DNA from: Oscillospiraceae bacterium
Lineage (GTDB): Bacteria; Bacillota; Clostridia; Oscillospirales; Acutalibacteraceae
Reading direction: 5' to 3'
Assembly: GCA_015066395.1 (NCBI GenBank)
Contig: SVOL01000007.1
Coordinates: forward strand, 1 to 64,000
DNA: 64,000 bases
Shown: positions 8,072 through 17,489 of the stretch, in pieces
Position numbering within the stretch: the first letter of the stretch is position 1
Layout of the letters: each line of letters begins with the position of its first letter
The notes under the pieces: model-generated
The model's input: the letters and a program-made list of their open reading frames with translations, nothing else
What the model was told of the DNA's origin: nothing
Database searches by the model: none
Program-made: the position numbers and the translations under genes

Positions 8072-9607
8072 TCAATCGTCGATATCTAATGCCTCAAGTC
8101 CTTTTTTGACGGCGACCTTGTTATCACCGTGCTTTACAAAGAACATTGTAGCAAAGGCCAGAGCGGCAAAAACCGCGGCGTAAGGGAACAAAACGGTCAT
8201 ACCCATCTTGTCCATCAAAGCACCGGACAATACCGGCGTTACGATCTGAGCCGACATAGAAGCTGTGTAATAGAAACCGGTGTACTTGCCGATATCGGCA
8301 CCCGAACACATCTCAACGACCATCGGGAACGAGTTAACATTGATGGTTGCCCAACCGATACCCGCCAAAGCGAACAGACAATTCATAACAAGGACCGAAC
8401 TGCCTGCTCTCATAAACGAGGCAAAACCGAAAGCGGTTGCCAGCATTATAACACCGGCTAAAATGGTCTTCTTTCGACCCATCTTGGATGCAACAATACC
8501 CGCCGGCAGATATGCCACGATAGCGGCGGCCTGAGCCAGAAGAAGAGTCGTATTATAATCCATATTAAGTATATTGCCGGCATAGACCGCATACTTTGAA
8601 GTCACGGCATTATAACCGAAATACCAAAGAGCGATCGAGGCGAGTATAAGTATCAGCGAACGCTTTTCGGAAGAACTTAAACCTCGTTTCTCGGTTGTTT
8701 GTGCATCGTTCTCCTCAATACCCAATGCAACGCTGTCTTCCTGCATCTGACGAGACCACTTGGGCTCACGAACTGTCAGCAGGAAAACGGACAAAGCAGT
8801 AAGCATTATACCGGCAATCACAGCATAGTAGACAGTATAGCTCATCATAGCGTTTTTAACCGCCGAGGTCGCAAATACCATACCCAGAACAAGCACAAGA
8901 ATACCACCGGCAGTACCCATAAGGTTGATTACGGCATTAGCCTTACTTCTGAGCGGTTTTATGGTAACATCGGGCATCAATGCTACCGCAGGCGAACGGA
9001 AGGTCGCCATCGCCACAAGCACCAACAGCAACAGACCGACAAAGGTCACCAGAGCCGCAGGCTTATTCTCAGTCACATCAGCGGCGTAGGCCTGACGTGC
9101 AGGTACCACATAGTTTGTATAATCGGGGTTAGTCTTGTCATCTTTGACACTTTTTATCTCAACAAACTCGTCCTTAGTGAACTTGTCCTCTAAGACAAAC
9201 CTCTCACCCTCGGGAGTCTGCAATTCTCTGTCACTCTGAGTCTCGTAAATAACGGTAAGCGCGGCAGGATCATCAATTTTCGACACAGCCGAAATATTTT
9301 TAAGCTGAACATTATCAACGAACGAAAGCCCTATCAAAGCAACCGCTGCAACGACCGCACCGATAGTTATAAACGGAGTACGCTTGCCGTAGCGGGTATT
9401 GCACTTATCGGAAAACGCGCCGAACAACGGCAGCATAAATACCGCGAGAATGTTATCAAGTGCCATAATAACACCCGACCAAGTCTGCGACATACCAAAT
9501 TTATTGGTAAGTATTACAGGAATGGTAGCGTCATAAGCCTGCCAGAAAGCGCTGATAAGAAAGAACGCAAAGCCAACCAGTATTGTGCGTTTGTAATTAA
9601 GCTTCAT
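8072..9607 (-). CDS. MFS transporter (SLC45/GPH-like sugar carrier)
   Basis: 511 aa with about 12 TM helices. The N-terminus (FWQAYDATIPVIL, GVIMALDNILAVFMLPLFGAFSD, RYGKRTPFI) matches the SLC45/GPH type of carriers thought to move sugars with a cation. A soluble insertion of about 70 residues (roughly 105-175) interrupts the helices between TM3 and TM4. The substrate is unknown; the following phosphodiesterase does not fix it. RBS GGAGGG is 5-6 nt before the ATG. The gene lies 22 bp behind a secreted-protein gene in the same unit. Confidence 0.8.
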   Translation of the reverse strand: MKLNYKRTILVGFAFFLISAFWQAYDATIPVILTNKFGMSQTWSGVIMALDNILAVFMLPLFGAFSDKCNTRYGKRTPFITIGAVVAAVALIGLSFVDNVQLKNISAVSKIDDPAALTVIYETQSDRELQTPEGERFVLEDKFTKDEFVEIKSVKDDKTNPDYTNYVVPARQAYAADVTENKPAALVTFVGLLLLVLVAMATFRSPAVALMPDVTIKPLRSKANAVINLMGTAGGILVLVLGMVFATSAVKNAMMSYTVYYAVIAGIMLTALSVFLLTVREPKWSRQMQEDSVALGIEENDAQTTEKRGLSSSEKRSLILILASIALWYFGYNAVTSKYAVYAGNILNMDYNTTLLLAQAAAIVAYLPAGIVASKMGRKKTILAGVIMLATAFGFASFMRAGSSVLVMNCLFALAGIGWATINVNSFPMVVEMCSGADIGKYTGFYYTASMSAQIVTPVLSGALMDKMGMTVLFPYAAVFAALAFATMFFVKHGDNKVAVKKGLEALDIDD

Positions 9608-9629
9608 ATAAACCCTCCGAAATTGTGGA

Positions 9630-10391
9630 TCAAAGCTGTCTCTTTACTATTTTGAGGACAACAAAGGTGGGAACGGTGATAACAACGGCGAGAGCCGCAA
9701 GAATAAGCAAAAGCTTGACGATCACGGGCAACTCGCTCCAGCCTATTACCGATTTACCCTGAACAGTCTGCTCAGGCGGTGCGTTGTTCTGCTGATAGTT
9801 GACATCGACCTCACAATCGGTAATAAAGAAGTCATCAACACAGTTGGTTTCAAATCCGATATAAGGAGTCATTCGTTCAAACAGCACGTTAGCCTTTCCC
9901 AAAGCCACAAGCTTATTGTTTTCCGAATCGTAGCGGTAGGCATAATAGGTCTTGCCCTCAGCGATAAAGGTATCGTCGACAATAATGGCAAAGCCTATAT
10001 TAAAGTCGAGCTGATGATACTCGGCAAATCCGATATCAACAAACGGAGCATTCTTGGAAGCGGCTTTAAAGTACTTGACCGCTTCATCAGAAGCGTTAAA
10101 GCTGACGCCTTTGGCAACACGGGTCAGCATACCCTTGACGTTTTCAACATCCTGCTGAGACATATTTTTAATGGTCTCCATCTGTTGCTCGTCCACCGCA
10201 CTTTTAACAAGACGGATAGAGAGCAGCTGGTTGGCCGTTTTTGTGACACGGGTGATTTCGGTACTATCACCGGGTTTGGCCGATTCCAACCAGGTATAAA
10301 AAGAGTTATCACCGGCTGCCGAAACGGTCATCGGGATAACACAAGCGATCAAAATTGAAAGAATGGTGCAAAGAATAATAAGCTTTTTCAT
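9630..10391 (-). CDS. secreted membrane-anchored protein of unknown function
   Basis: 253 aa. The start at 10391 has GGAGG 6 nt upstream. It has a signal peptide (KKLIILCTILSILIACVIPMTVSAAG), a soluble exported region of about 190 residues, and a C-terminal TM helix ending in KIVKRQL. I do not recognise the family. It is the first gene after the promoter at 10451-10478 and probably heads the unit MFS-GDPD-comEC-holA-rnmV. Confidence 0.75.
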   Translation of the reverse strand: MKKLIILCTILSILIACVIPMTVSAAGDNSFYTWLESAKPGDSTEITRVTKTANQLLSIRLVKSAVDEQQMETIKNMSQQDVENVKGMLTRVAKGVSFNASDEAVKYFKAASKNAPFVDIGFAEYHQLDFNIGFAIIVDDTFIAEGKTYYAYRYDSENNKLVALGKANVLFERMTPYIGFETNCVDDFFITDCEVDVNYQQNNAPPEQTVQGKSVIGWSELPVIVKLLLILAALAVVITVPTFVVLKIVKRQL

Positions 10392-10450
10392 ACAGTCCTC
10401 CGCTTTGAGCAATAGTTACATTTACAGACAATATACCAATTCACTATATA

Positions 10451-10478
10451 ATTATACTACAAAATCGAAAATTGTCAA
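10451..10478 (-). promoter_or_regulatory. promoter of the 10391-3515 unit
   Basis: -35 TTGACA (forward 10473-10478), 16-bp spacer, -10 TATAAT (forward 10451-10456). Confidence 0.8.
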
Positions 10479-10494
10479 ACCTTATTGCATTTAA

Positions 10495-10530
10495 AAAGGC
10501 GTTTGACCAAAGTCTTGGTCAAACGCCTTT
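10495..10530 (-). terminator. Rho-independent terminator
   Basis: A 16-bp stem (AAAGGCGTTTGACCAA and its complement) with a 4-nt loop and a T-run on the minus strand, just after the stop of the zinc-ribbon gene. Confidence 0.9.
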
Positions 10531-10533
10531 GTT

Positions 10534-10944
10534 TTAAATTATTATAGTCACCTTAAAAGCATTACCGCATTTAGGACATCTCACCGTGTTGGTGCCGCGT
10601 TTTATGGGCAGTCGTAACACTGATTTACAGGTCTTGCACCTTCGGTAACGCTTCTTGAAAATATCGCGCACTCTTTGAAAAGAAAGGCTGCAGCCGCTCT
10701 TTATTCCGGCCGAGATTTTCAAGAACTTTGCGTTCTCTGTCTGCCGGCGATAGATATTTCTCGAAAGCACGCGAAAAAAAGCGAATCCTGCAACAGCCGT
10801 CTCAAGGACCCACAGCAAGACCGAACCGACAAAAGCGTTAACTACCGACAGTACTATCCAAACAGCGAGCAACGCCCAATACAGCTTGTCAACACCGTAT
10901 CGACCGTACATAAAAGAATATATTGCCTGCTTTAATCTCCACAT
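10534..10944 (-). CDS. small membrane protein with C-terminal zinc ribbon
   Basis: 136 aa. Two hydrophobic helices (about 22-65) are followed by a basic linker and a C-terminal zinc ribbon, CKTCK ... CPKCG, the second half resembling MJ0042-type ribbons. Function is unknown; zinc-ribbon-tailed membrane proteins are common in Clostridia. It is a single-gene unit with its own terminator. GGGG lies 9 nt before the ATG. Confidence 0.75.
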   Translation of the reverse strand: MWRLKQAIYSFMYGRYGVDKLYWALLAVWIVLSVVNAFVGSVLLWVLETAVAGFAFFRVLSRNIYRRQTENAKFLKISAGIKSGCSLSFQRVRDIFKKRYRRCKTCKSVLRLPIKRGTNTVRCPKCGNAFKVTIII

Positions 10945-11038
10945 CGGTACTTTCCCCTTTCAATAACAACATTTTACAAGGAAATGCACGCCGAAATGTG
11001 AACAAAAATCTAACAATCGATAAACAAATTGTAATAAC

Positions 11039-11296
11039 TTACAAATGTCCTATTCCGTATGAGTCAAAGAGAAAATCTCTAACCGCATCCTTCAAAAGGC
11101 AGAGTTCAAACTCACCCTTATTCAGCTTGCTCACCAGAGCGGTAATGCGCCGTCTGTCGTCCGACAGAGAGTTTAAGATCATTCTTTCCTCACCGCAGCA
11201 GCCCTCTATACCGTACATAACAACGGTCCGTCCGTCTACCTTTTCGACCGAGCGGATCATCCTGTACTCAGTCCTTGTGTTTTCTTTTGTTGTCAT
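11039..11296 (-). CDS. small conserved protein of unknown function
   Basis: 85 aa, start at 11296 with AGGTG upstream. An earlier TTG would add six residues but lacks an RBS. The sequence ends DFLFDSYGIGHL and resembles short DUF6514-type proteins of Clostridia, but this is from memory and weak. It is monocistronic behind a clear promoter. Confidence 0.65.
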   Translation of the reverse strand: MTTKENTRTEYRMIRSVEKVDGRTVVMYGIEGCCGEERMILNSLSDDRRRITALVSKLNKGEFELCLLKDAVRDFLFDSYGIGHL

Positions 11297-11341
11297 AGTG
11301 ATACACCTCGCCAAATGTTAACTCAATTCACATTTGAAATT

Positions 11342-11370
11342 ATAATATCACATATTCTGACAAAAGTCAA
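11342..11370 (-). promoter_or_regulatory. promoter of the 85-aa gene
   Basis: -35 TTGACT (forward 11365-11370), 17-bp spacer, -10 TATTAT (forward 11342-11347). Confidence 0.7.
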
Positions 11371-11372
11371 TA

Positions 11373-12149
11373 CTAAACGAGAAATTTATTCACATTCTTC
11401 CAAGAGTCTATCAATTCCGTGTAATCACCGTAGCACCACTTGTACACCTCAATAAGCAATGCACTATCGTAACCGATGTCTTTAAGCCTTTTAAAAAATT
11501 TCGCAAAATCAAAATCACCGCGACCGGGCAAAAGGCAGTCCTCACCCTTTTTGTTGTCGCTAATATGCACGTTAACTATCCTGTCGCCCATCGCTTCCAG
11601 CATTTCGTAAGTGTCAACACCGGCTCTTAAGGTCTGCTTGATATCAAAGGTAAAGGTCTGCTCATCATACAACGACCTTAAGCCCTTGATATTTTCGGGC
11701 TCGGCCATTCTGAAGCGGTTGACGTTCTCGTGAGATAGCACAACTCCGTATTCATTAGCATCCGCATTCATTTCGCGAAGTCTTTTGGCATAACACTCGA
11801 GGCTGATATGCCCTTTAAGGCTGTCACCGTGAAGCACCACGCATTTAGCACCCAGCCTTTTGGCCGCACGGTAGTAATTTTTATAAAACTCACGGGTCTC
11901 CTCATATCTTCGCTCGTATTCAGAGAAAAGATAGTACGGCTCACCGACCGAACCGCAGGCGTGGACCGAGTTTATCTCGATCCCGTATTTTTTGCGGATG
12001 GAATCGAGGAGTGCAATAAAATCCTCTTCCAGTTCACCGTGACAGTTGAAAAATATCTCGGTCACAGGTATGCCGTTTTGTCCTAAAAATTCCAAAGCCT
12101 TTTCGGTCTCTAACGGATAAAACGCCGCTGTTGAAATACCCAGCTTCAT
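11373..12149 (-). CDS. sugar phosphate isomerase/epimerase-like TIM barrel
   Basis: 258 aa. Xylose isomerase-like (AP endonuclease 2) TIM barrel: ISTAAFYPLE at the start, LHGDSLKGH, SHENVNRF, TFDIKQTLRAG, VNVHISDNKKGEDCLLPGRGDFDF and LIEVYKW near the end carry the usual metal-binding His, Glu and Asp positions. Substrate cannot be assigned. It is the last gene of the dnaG-rpoD unit, starting 4 bp after the rqcH stop. Confidence 0.82.
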   Translation of the reverse strand: MKLGISTAAFYPLETEKALEFLGQNGIPVTEIFFNCHGELEEDFIALLDSIRKKYGIEINSVHACGSVGEPYYLFSEYERRYEETREFYKNYYRAAKRLGAKCVVLHGDSLKGHISLECYAKRLREMNADANEYGVVLSHENVNRFRMAEPENIKGLRSLYDEQTFTFDIKQTLRAGVDTYEMLEAMGDRIVNVHISDNKKGEDCLLPGRGDFDFAKFFKRLKDIGYDSALLIEVYKWCYGDYTELIDSWKNVNKFLV

Positions 12150-12153
12150 AAAG

Positions 12154-13875
12154 TCACCTTTCCGGTGTCACATACACCGTTTTGTTGTTTTTATATATGA
12201 CCAACCCCGGTTTTGCACCGGCAGGTTTTTTAACGTATCGTACTCTCGTGTAATCGACGGGAACAGAAGAACTTTCTCTGGCGTTGGAATTTTCAGCGGC
12301 TTTTTTTGCCGCGAAAAGCACGGTACTTTCGGGCAGTTCTGAGTCGCCGCACAGCACCACAACGTGCGATCCGGGAATATTTTTAGTGTGGAACCACATA
12401 TCGTCCTTGTTGGCGATCTTCAGCGTCAGTTCGTCATTCTGTCGGTTATTGCGACCGATAAGTACCCTGAATCCGTCGGGCGACAACACCTCTTCGGGTT
12501 TAGACACCGCCACCTTCCGCCTTTTCTCGGCGGCAGTCGCCCGCAAATATCCCGAGCCTATCAGTTCCTGCCTTATCTCGCCGAGTTCAGCCACCGACTT
12601 TGCCCTTTTCAACTCATCGATAACACTCTCTATATACTGCAATTCCATCTCGCTGTCGGCGATCAACTCACCGAGAACAGCCGCGGCATTACAGCTCTTT
12701 TTATACTCCTTAAAATACCTTTCGGCATTTTTGGCAGGACTTAACGCCGTGTTCAAGGGTATTCTTATTGTACCCAGTTGAGGGTCATAATAATTCTCAA
12801 CATCAACGTACGGCGCACCTTTTTCCGCTTTATAAAGATTTGCCTTTAAAAGTTCGCCCCAAATACGCCATTTTTCACCCTCTTTGGTGGCTTCAAGTTC
12901 TCTTTTTCTCACCGATGTCTTTTTCAAAATTCTTGAATGAATATTGTTAAGTATCCTTGACATATCGGTCGAAAAGCTTTTTATCCTCTCCTTGCGATCG
13001 CGTTCACCGAAAACAGTATCCAGCAGCCGCGAGCAAGAGTCAAACCCGACCGTTTTCACCGAGGCACCGTATTGGGTTATCGGCATATACGAAAACTCAA
13101 ACGGAACGCCGTTTTCATCGAAAACAGCGGTGAGTTGACTGTCAGTTATGGCGTTTTTAAGGATTGAAAACGCCGATACGAGAGCCGATCTTTCATCACT
13201 CGAAAGCTCGGTAGCGGACGCGTCGGTATCAAGACCTGATGACACTAAGATCTCACGTGCTATAAGCGGTGACACACCGTCGGTCACGTCCAAAACGGCT
13301 TTCCACAATCTATCGGGAACCTTGATTGCCGCCTCGCACAGTTCATCGGCGGTGCAGACGGTAGGATCAAGCTTGACTCTTCGTTCGGGCAGTCCGTAAA
13401 CCGCACCGGGTTGAATGATCCTGCCTTCGTTTTCAAAATCGGTTCGACGGACAGAGTCGATTATCCTGCCGTCGTGACCGATAAGTATCGCATTGGTCTG
13501 CTTGCCGACCAGTTCGACCGCGAAACGAACATTTACGCGGTCGCCCATTTCGCTGGTCGCCTCAAAGCAGAAGATCACTATACGCTCAAGCCCTACGTCT
13601 TCGATCTCAACAAACCTCGCACCCGAAAGATGCTTTCTCAACAGCATACAGAACATCGGCGGTTCCGAAGGATTTTCATAAACCGCATCGGTCAGGTGTA
13701 CTCTCGGAGCCGACGCTCTCAAAGACACCAACAACCGTCTCGCACCCTCTTTGGAACGCAACAAAAACACCAGTTCCTCTTTCGAGGGCTGATGTATCTT
13801 GTCAACGCGGCAGCCTTTCAGCTGCTCGGTCAGTTCGGATTTCAGTTTGAGTAAAAATAATCCGTCAAGTGCCAT
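12154..13875 (-). CDS. rqcH: Rqc2 homolog RqcH (NFACT family)
   Basis: Binds obstructed 50S subunits carrying peptidyl-tRNA and directs C-terminal alanine tailing for degradation. 573 aa with NFACT-N at the start (MALDGLFLLKLKSELTEQL, then RVDKIHQPSKEELVFLLR), a central coiled-coil region about 290-450, and the NFACT-R (DUF814) domain with FRVLIGRNNRQNDELTLK, DMWFHTKNIPGSHVV and YTRVRYVKKP. Older annotation calls such proteins fibronectin-binding. Its start overlaps trmK by 34 bp. Confidence 0.93.
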   Translation of the reverse strand: MALDGLFLLKLKSELTEQLKGCRVDKIHQPSKEELVFLLRSKEGARRLLVSLRASAPRVHLTDAVYENPSEPPMFCMLLRKHLSGARFVEIEDVGLERIVIFCFEATSEMGDRVNVRFAVELVGKQTNAILIGHDGRIIDSVRRTDFENEGRIIQPGAVYGLPERRVKLDPTVCTADELCEAAIKVPDRLWKAVLDVTDGVSPLIAREILVSSGLDTDASATELSSDERSALVSAFSILKNAITDSQLTAVFDENGVPFEFSYMPITQYGASVKTVGFDSCSRLLDTVFGERDRKERIKSFSTDMSRILNNIHSRILKKTSVRKRELEATKEGEKWRIWGELLKANLYKAEKGAPYVDVENYYDPQLGTIRIPLNTALSPAKNAERYFKEYKKSCNAAAVLGELIADSEMELQYIESVIDELKRAKSVAELGEIRQELIGSGYLRATAAEKRRKVAVSKPEEVLSPDGFRVLIGRNNRQNDELTLKIANKDDMWFHTKNIPGSHVVVLCGDSELPESTVLFAAKKAAENSNARESSSVPVDYTRVRYVKKPAGAKPGLVIYKNNKTVYVTPER

Positions 13876-14549
13876 TGTTCGATCAATCCTTCGACGTGTG
13901 ACAACGCGATCTCAATACCTTCAACCTGCTCGCTTTTGCCCACGACCTGTTTCAATTTTTTGCAGAGTAATCGCAATATCCTGAACATTCTTCGTATGTA
14001 GATAAACTCGGGATCAGTGGGATTTTCCAAAAGTCTTCCGAAATAACGGAAAACGGGATCGCATTCGCGAACAGACCCGCTATACTTTATCTTCATAACG
14101 GTGTATATTCTGCCCTGCGATTCCACGGCTTCCTCCGCAACCACTTCAAAGCCGGCCTTGCAGATGTAGTCCCTTAAGTCCTCAACGGAAGTCATCGGCT
14201 GAACGATGAAATCATACCGCTCATTCTTTGACCACTCTGCGGCCTCTAATATTCGTGCAATAAGGTCACCGCCCATACCGGCAATGACCGCGGTATCGAC
14301 CTCATACGGTTCAACAGCGGCAAGTCCGTCTCCCTTTCGCAGGGTAATACCGCTAACACCCGATTTTTCAATATTTTCAGCCGCTCTTTTCAAAGGACCG
14401 TCGCTGACGTCGCAGGCAAAGACCTCACTGCATTTACCTTCCTTAATCAGAAAGACCGGAAGATACGCGTGGTCTGTACCGATATCGGCAACCCGATCCC
14501 CTTCCCGTATCATTCCGGCAATCTTTAGCAATCTGCTGTTTAAGGGCAT
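13842..14549 (-). CDS. trmK: tRNA (adenine22-N1)-methyltransferase
   Basis: SAM-dependent methyltransferase making m1A22 in tRNA. 235 aa. N-terminal Rossmann fold with RVADIGTDHAYLP (SAM site), FACDVSDGPLKRA, and the catalytic-region VIAGMGGDLI; C-terminal coiled-coil. Both neighbours overlap it: DUF1858 by 1 bp (TAATG) and rqcH by 34 bp. trmK next to rpoD-dnaG is a common Firmicutes order. Confidence 0.92.
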   Translation of the reverse strand: MPLNSRLLKIAGMIREGDRVADIGTDHAYLPVFLIKEGKCSEVFACDVSDGPLKRAAENIEKSGVSGITLRKGDGLAAVEPYEVDTAVIAGMGGDLIARILEAAEWSKNERYDFIVQPMTSVEDLRDYICKAGFEVVAEEAVESQGRIYTVMKIKYSGSVRECDPVFRYFGRLLENPTDPEFIYIRRMFRILRLLCKKLKQVVGKSEQVEGIEIALSHVEGLIEQWHLTDYFYSN

Positions 14550-14749
14550 TACTTGCTCTCCAAGTATTTGTTTATCTTATCGATCAAAGCATCGCAGTCA
14601 GCGCTGTGAACAGCACAAGCGGCTTCGATCGATTCGCCTCTCGAAGCAGGGCAACCAAGACAGTGCATACCCATTTCAAGGAAAAACTGGGCAGTGCCGG
14701 GTTCCATATCGAGAATGTCTCCGATGATCATATCTTTTGTGATTTTCAT
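14549..14749 (-). CDS. DUF1858 small CxxC protein
   Basis: 66 aa. DUF1858 type: MIIGDILDMEPGTAQFFLEMGMHCLGCPAS, where the CLGCPA pair is the family signature. Members are small, sometimes fused to hybrid-cluster or redox proteins; the role is unknown. It lies between the phosphatase and trmK, overlapping trmK by one base. Confidence 0.88.
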   Translation of the reverse strand: MKITKDMIIGDILDMEPGTAQFFLEMGMHCLGCPASRGESIEAACAVHSADCDALIDKINKYLESK

Positions 14750-14767
14750 TTTAAATTCCTCCTGATT

Positions 14768-15475
14768 TTACTTTAAAATTATTTGTCTGTACAAGCGGTC
14801 AAAATTATCCAGAATTTTCTGAACGTTGTGATTACCGAAAATATCACGGTAGCACAGCAACGCTTCCTTCATTTTCGGTGGTCGCGAATCGGGTGAGTGC
14901 ATATCGGTCGCAATGACCGATGCCAACCCGTCGTGCAACATATTGACCGCCGTTCTTTTACTGTCGCTGAAAAACGACGAAGCGTTGACCTGAGCCATGG
15001 CTATTCCGTTGTCAACCAAGGACAAAGCCTTTCTGAAGCCGTGATTGTCGTGATATCTCTCCAAATGGGCAAATATGGGCGTAATGCGGAAATTGTAATA
15101 GATATCGGCAATTTCCCTTATAATTTCGTCGGTAATATCCTGGCTGTAGTGAAGTTCCAAAAGCAGATATTCCGAACCGTTGAGCGTCATTTTGCGGATC
15201 TTCTCGGTCTCGGAAATTCCCTTAAAAAACTTGACCTCATAACCCTTATAGAGTTCGATCTTACCGTCATAAGCCTTTTTAACGGCCGCAAAAGCCTCGT
15301 CAACAGCACGGTTGTAACTGTCGAATCTCTTAATATCATACCAGAAATGCGGTGTGGCAATAACGGCATCAATACCGTTTTCTTCGCAGAGTTTTAGATT
15401 AGTCAAAGCCTCTGCCACCGACTTGACACCGTCATCAACACCCGGCACTATATGCGAATGTATGTCAAAAATCAT
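14768..15475 (-). CDS. CpsB/CapC-type tyrosine-protein phosphatase (PHP fold)
   Basis: 235 aa. The start FDIHSHIVPGVDDG and the later ATPHFWYD, the KGYEVKFF glutamate, FAHLERY and ATDMHSPDSRPP are the metal-binding motifs of Mn-dependent YwqE/CpsB phosphatases, which dephosphorylate BY-kinases that control exopolysaccharide. No kinase is nearby, so the partner lies elsewhere or the substrate differs. Confidence 0.85.
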   Translation of the reverse strand: MIFDIHSHIVPGVDDGVKSVAEALTNLKLCEENGIDAVIATPHFWYDIKRFDSYNRAVDEAFAAVKKAYDGKIELYKGYEVKFFKGISETEKIRKMTLNGSEYLLLELHYSQDITDEIIREIADIYYNFRITPIFAHLERYHDNHGFRKALSLVDNGIAMAQVNASSFFSDSKRTAVNMLHDGLASVIATDMHSPDSRPPKMKEALLCYRDIFGNHNVQKILDNFDRLYRQIILK

Positions 15476-15506
15476 TAAAAAACACCTTAAAAGTTATTTT
15501 TTACCG

Positions 15507-16067
15507 TCAGACGATGCCCGATTCCTTCAACTGATCCACAGCATAAGACAAAAACCAACAGTAAATAGCCTCACCCAACTCCTGATAGACCGAGTCACCG
15601 TCGTGCGAGCAGAGCATAGCAAAGGTCTGGCCGATCCTTCGGTCGACCTCACCGCCGCGGCGATAGGCAAGATAATAGAAAGACAGCGCACCCGAGGCGC
15701 CGACAGCGGAATACAGCTGAGGCGCATTTTGCTGCAGCTCCTCATTAAAACTGTTTTCGGCTATCTGGGATACGACCGAGCTCTTTATCTCATTTTCAAT
15801 GCACACGATAGCCGCAAAGGTCATAAGTATCCCGCGCTGAACCGCGATCTCGGTGTTCTCGCTTTCCTCTTCACCTGCGGAAAACCTGTCAAGATTGTCC
15901 ACAAGCAACAAGGCCAGTTTAGCACCGAATTCCTTAGCCTTTACGGTGTTTCCCTTGGCATTTTCGATGTCGTATTCCTCATGGGCACCCTGTGCCGGTT
16001 TCGGCTTGTCGGCCATCTTAAGGGTTTTATCGCTGAAATCGGCAATTTTGATATCTTCATCAAACAT
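15507..16067 (-). CDS. conserved protein of unknown function
   Basis: 186 aa, acidic N-terminus, then a helical domain with no TM segments and no motif I can name. It sits 32 bp after the TSCPD gene and 31 bp before the phosphatase gene in the rpoD unit, so it is probably co-transcribed. GGAGGG precedes the ATG. Confidence 0.7.
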   Translation of the reverse strand: MFDEDIKIADFSDKTLKMADKPKPAQGAHEEYDIENAKGNTVKAKEFGAKLALLLVDNLDRFSAGEEESENTEIAVQRGILMTFAAIVCIENEIKSSVVSQIAENSFNEELQQNAPQLYSAVGASGALSFYYLAYRRGGEVDRRIGQTFAMLCSHDGDSVYQELGEAIYCWFLSYAVDQLKESGIV

Positions 16068-16099
16068 CGGTTTGTTCCCTCCTTACTGAGAGTTTTGCG

Positions 16100-16339
16100 T
16101 CAAATTTTCTTTAACGCTTTAGCCAACTGATCGGGACAGGAGGTTTTCTTAAAACCGCAGGTGATACCCTCCAATTTTGCAATGATATCCTCTGCTCTCT
16201 GTCCTTCACAAAGTGCGGCAATACCTTTTAAATTTCCGTTACAGCCGCCGTAAAATTTAACCTCAGAGACTATTCCGTCATTCATCTCGAAAGTAATGCT
16301 TTTAGAACAGGTTCCCTGAGTATTATATGTATACTTCAT
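16100..16339 (-). CDS. TSCPD domain protein (TIGR03905 type)
   Basis: 79 aa. The TSCPD motif is literal near residue 67 (TSCPDQLAKAL), preceded by VKFYGGCNGNLKGI. In other proteins this domain forms the C-terminus of B12-dependent ribonucleotide reductases; stand-alone copies have no assigned role. It starts 5 bp after rpoD. Confidence 0.9.
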   Translation of the reverse strand: MKYTYNTQGTCSKSITFEMNDGIVSEVKFYGGCNGNLKGIAALCEGQRAEDIIAKLEGITCGFKKTSCPDQLAKALKKI

Positions 16340-16344
16340 AAACC

Positions 16345-17451
16345 TTATCTATCCTTAAACTTGTTACTTCTTACAGGGTGACGGAGTTTTCTCAAAGCCT
16401 TAGCCTCGATCTGGCGGATACGTTCCCTTGTTACATGGAACTCCGTGCCTACCTCTTCCAAAGTATGGCATCTGCCGTCTTTAAGTCCGAAACGCAGACG
16501 GATAACAGCCTCTTCTCTGGGTGTCAGAGTCTTCAACACGCTGTCAATATCCTCGTTGGTAATGGTCTTTAAAGCGGCGTCATCGGGAGCCAAAGCCTCT
16601 TCATCACGGATAAAATCCATAAGTCTGCTGTCTTCCTCGGGACCAATGGGAGTTTCCATAGAAACAGGCTCCTGAGCCACACGCATGATCTCACGCACAC
16701 GCTCGACCGACATATCCATCTTCTCAGCAATCAATTCTTCGCTGGGCTCGCGACCGTTTTCGTGGAGCAGCTGGCTCTGTATCTTCTTTAAACGGTTAAT
16801 GGTCTCAACCATATGAACGGGAATACGAATGGTTCTCGCCTGATCGGCAATGGCACGGGTTATAGCTTGTCTGATCCACCAGGTAGCATAGGTAGAGAAC
16901 TTGAAGCCCTTAGTATGGTCGAATTTTTCAACTGCCTTAATAAGACCCACGTTTCCTTCCTGTATAAGATCCAAAAAGTGCATTCCGCGGCCGACGTAAC
17001 GCTTGGCAATACTTACAACAAGTCGCAGGTTGGCTTCGGTCAATCTCTTTTTGGCGATAGGGTCGCCTTCGCCGATGCGTTTTGCCAAGTCTATTTCTTC
17101 TTCGGGGCTGAGCAACGGAACACGTCCGATATCCTTGAGATATACCTTGACCGGGTCATCAAGAGAAACCGCGTCCATAGATGCAACCGATTCCTCTAAC
17201 TTGTCGACCTCTTCGATCTCGGTCATCTTGATATCTTCATCGGTAGGCTCGATATAATCAAGATCCAAAAGCGGGGGTTCCAACTCTAAGTTTTCAATAT
17301 TATCGGGCACGTCATCGATGTCATCAAGACTGTCCTTCTCGCTGTCAGGCTTCAGATAACTGTCGTTAATAAGCTCATCTGCCTTGGCCTCGAGATTCTC
17401 CTCCTCGAGGATATCAACCTTTTTTCTTGACTTTGTCTTTTTCTCTTCCAT
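16345..17451 (-). CDS. rpoD: primary sigma factor RpoD/SigA
   Basis: 368 aa. Region 1.2 [18 protein letters not shown], region 2 with [37 protein letters not shown] and the -10 reading helix [17 protein letters not shown], region 3, and region 4.2 [20 protein letters not shown]. The acidic N-terminal 80 residues form a short region 1.1-like part. It follows dnaG by 38 bp, the classic macromolecular-synthesis pair, and the many TTGACA/TATAAT promoters in the window fit its specificity. Confidence 0.97.
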   Translation of the reverse strand: MEEKKTKSRKKVDILEEENLEAKADELINDSYLKPDSEKDSLDDIDDVPDNIENLELEPPLLDLDYIEPTDEDIKMTEIEEVDKLEESVASMDAVSLDDPVKVYLKDIGRVPLLSPEEEIDLAKRIGEGDPIAKKRLTEANLRLVVSIAKRYVGRGMHFLDLIQEGNVGLIKAVEKFDHTKGFKFSTYATWWIRQAITRAIADQARTIRIPVHMVETINRLKKIQSQLLHENGREPSEELIAEKMDMSVERVREIMRVAQEPVSMETPIGPEEDSRLMDFIRDEEALAPDDAALKTITNEDIDSVLKTLTPREEAVIRLRFGLKDGRCHTLEEVGTEFHVTRERIRQIEAKALRKLRHPVRSNKFKDR

Positions 17452-17489
17452 AATTTTCTCCCTATTCTCCCATTGATTTAAAACGTCTG

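Noticed and set aside
15354..16130. Plus-strand frame of 258 codons
   Set aside because: It is antisense to the phosphatase and the 186-aa gene, has no RBS, and those genes fit the operon spacing.
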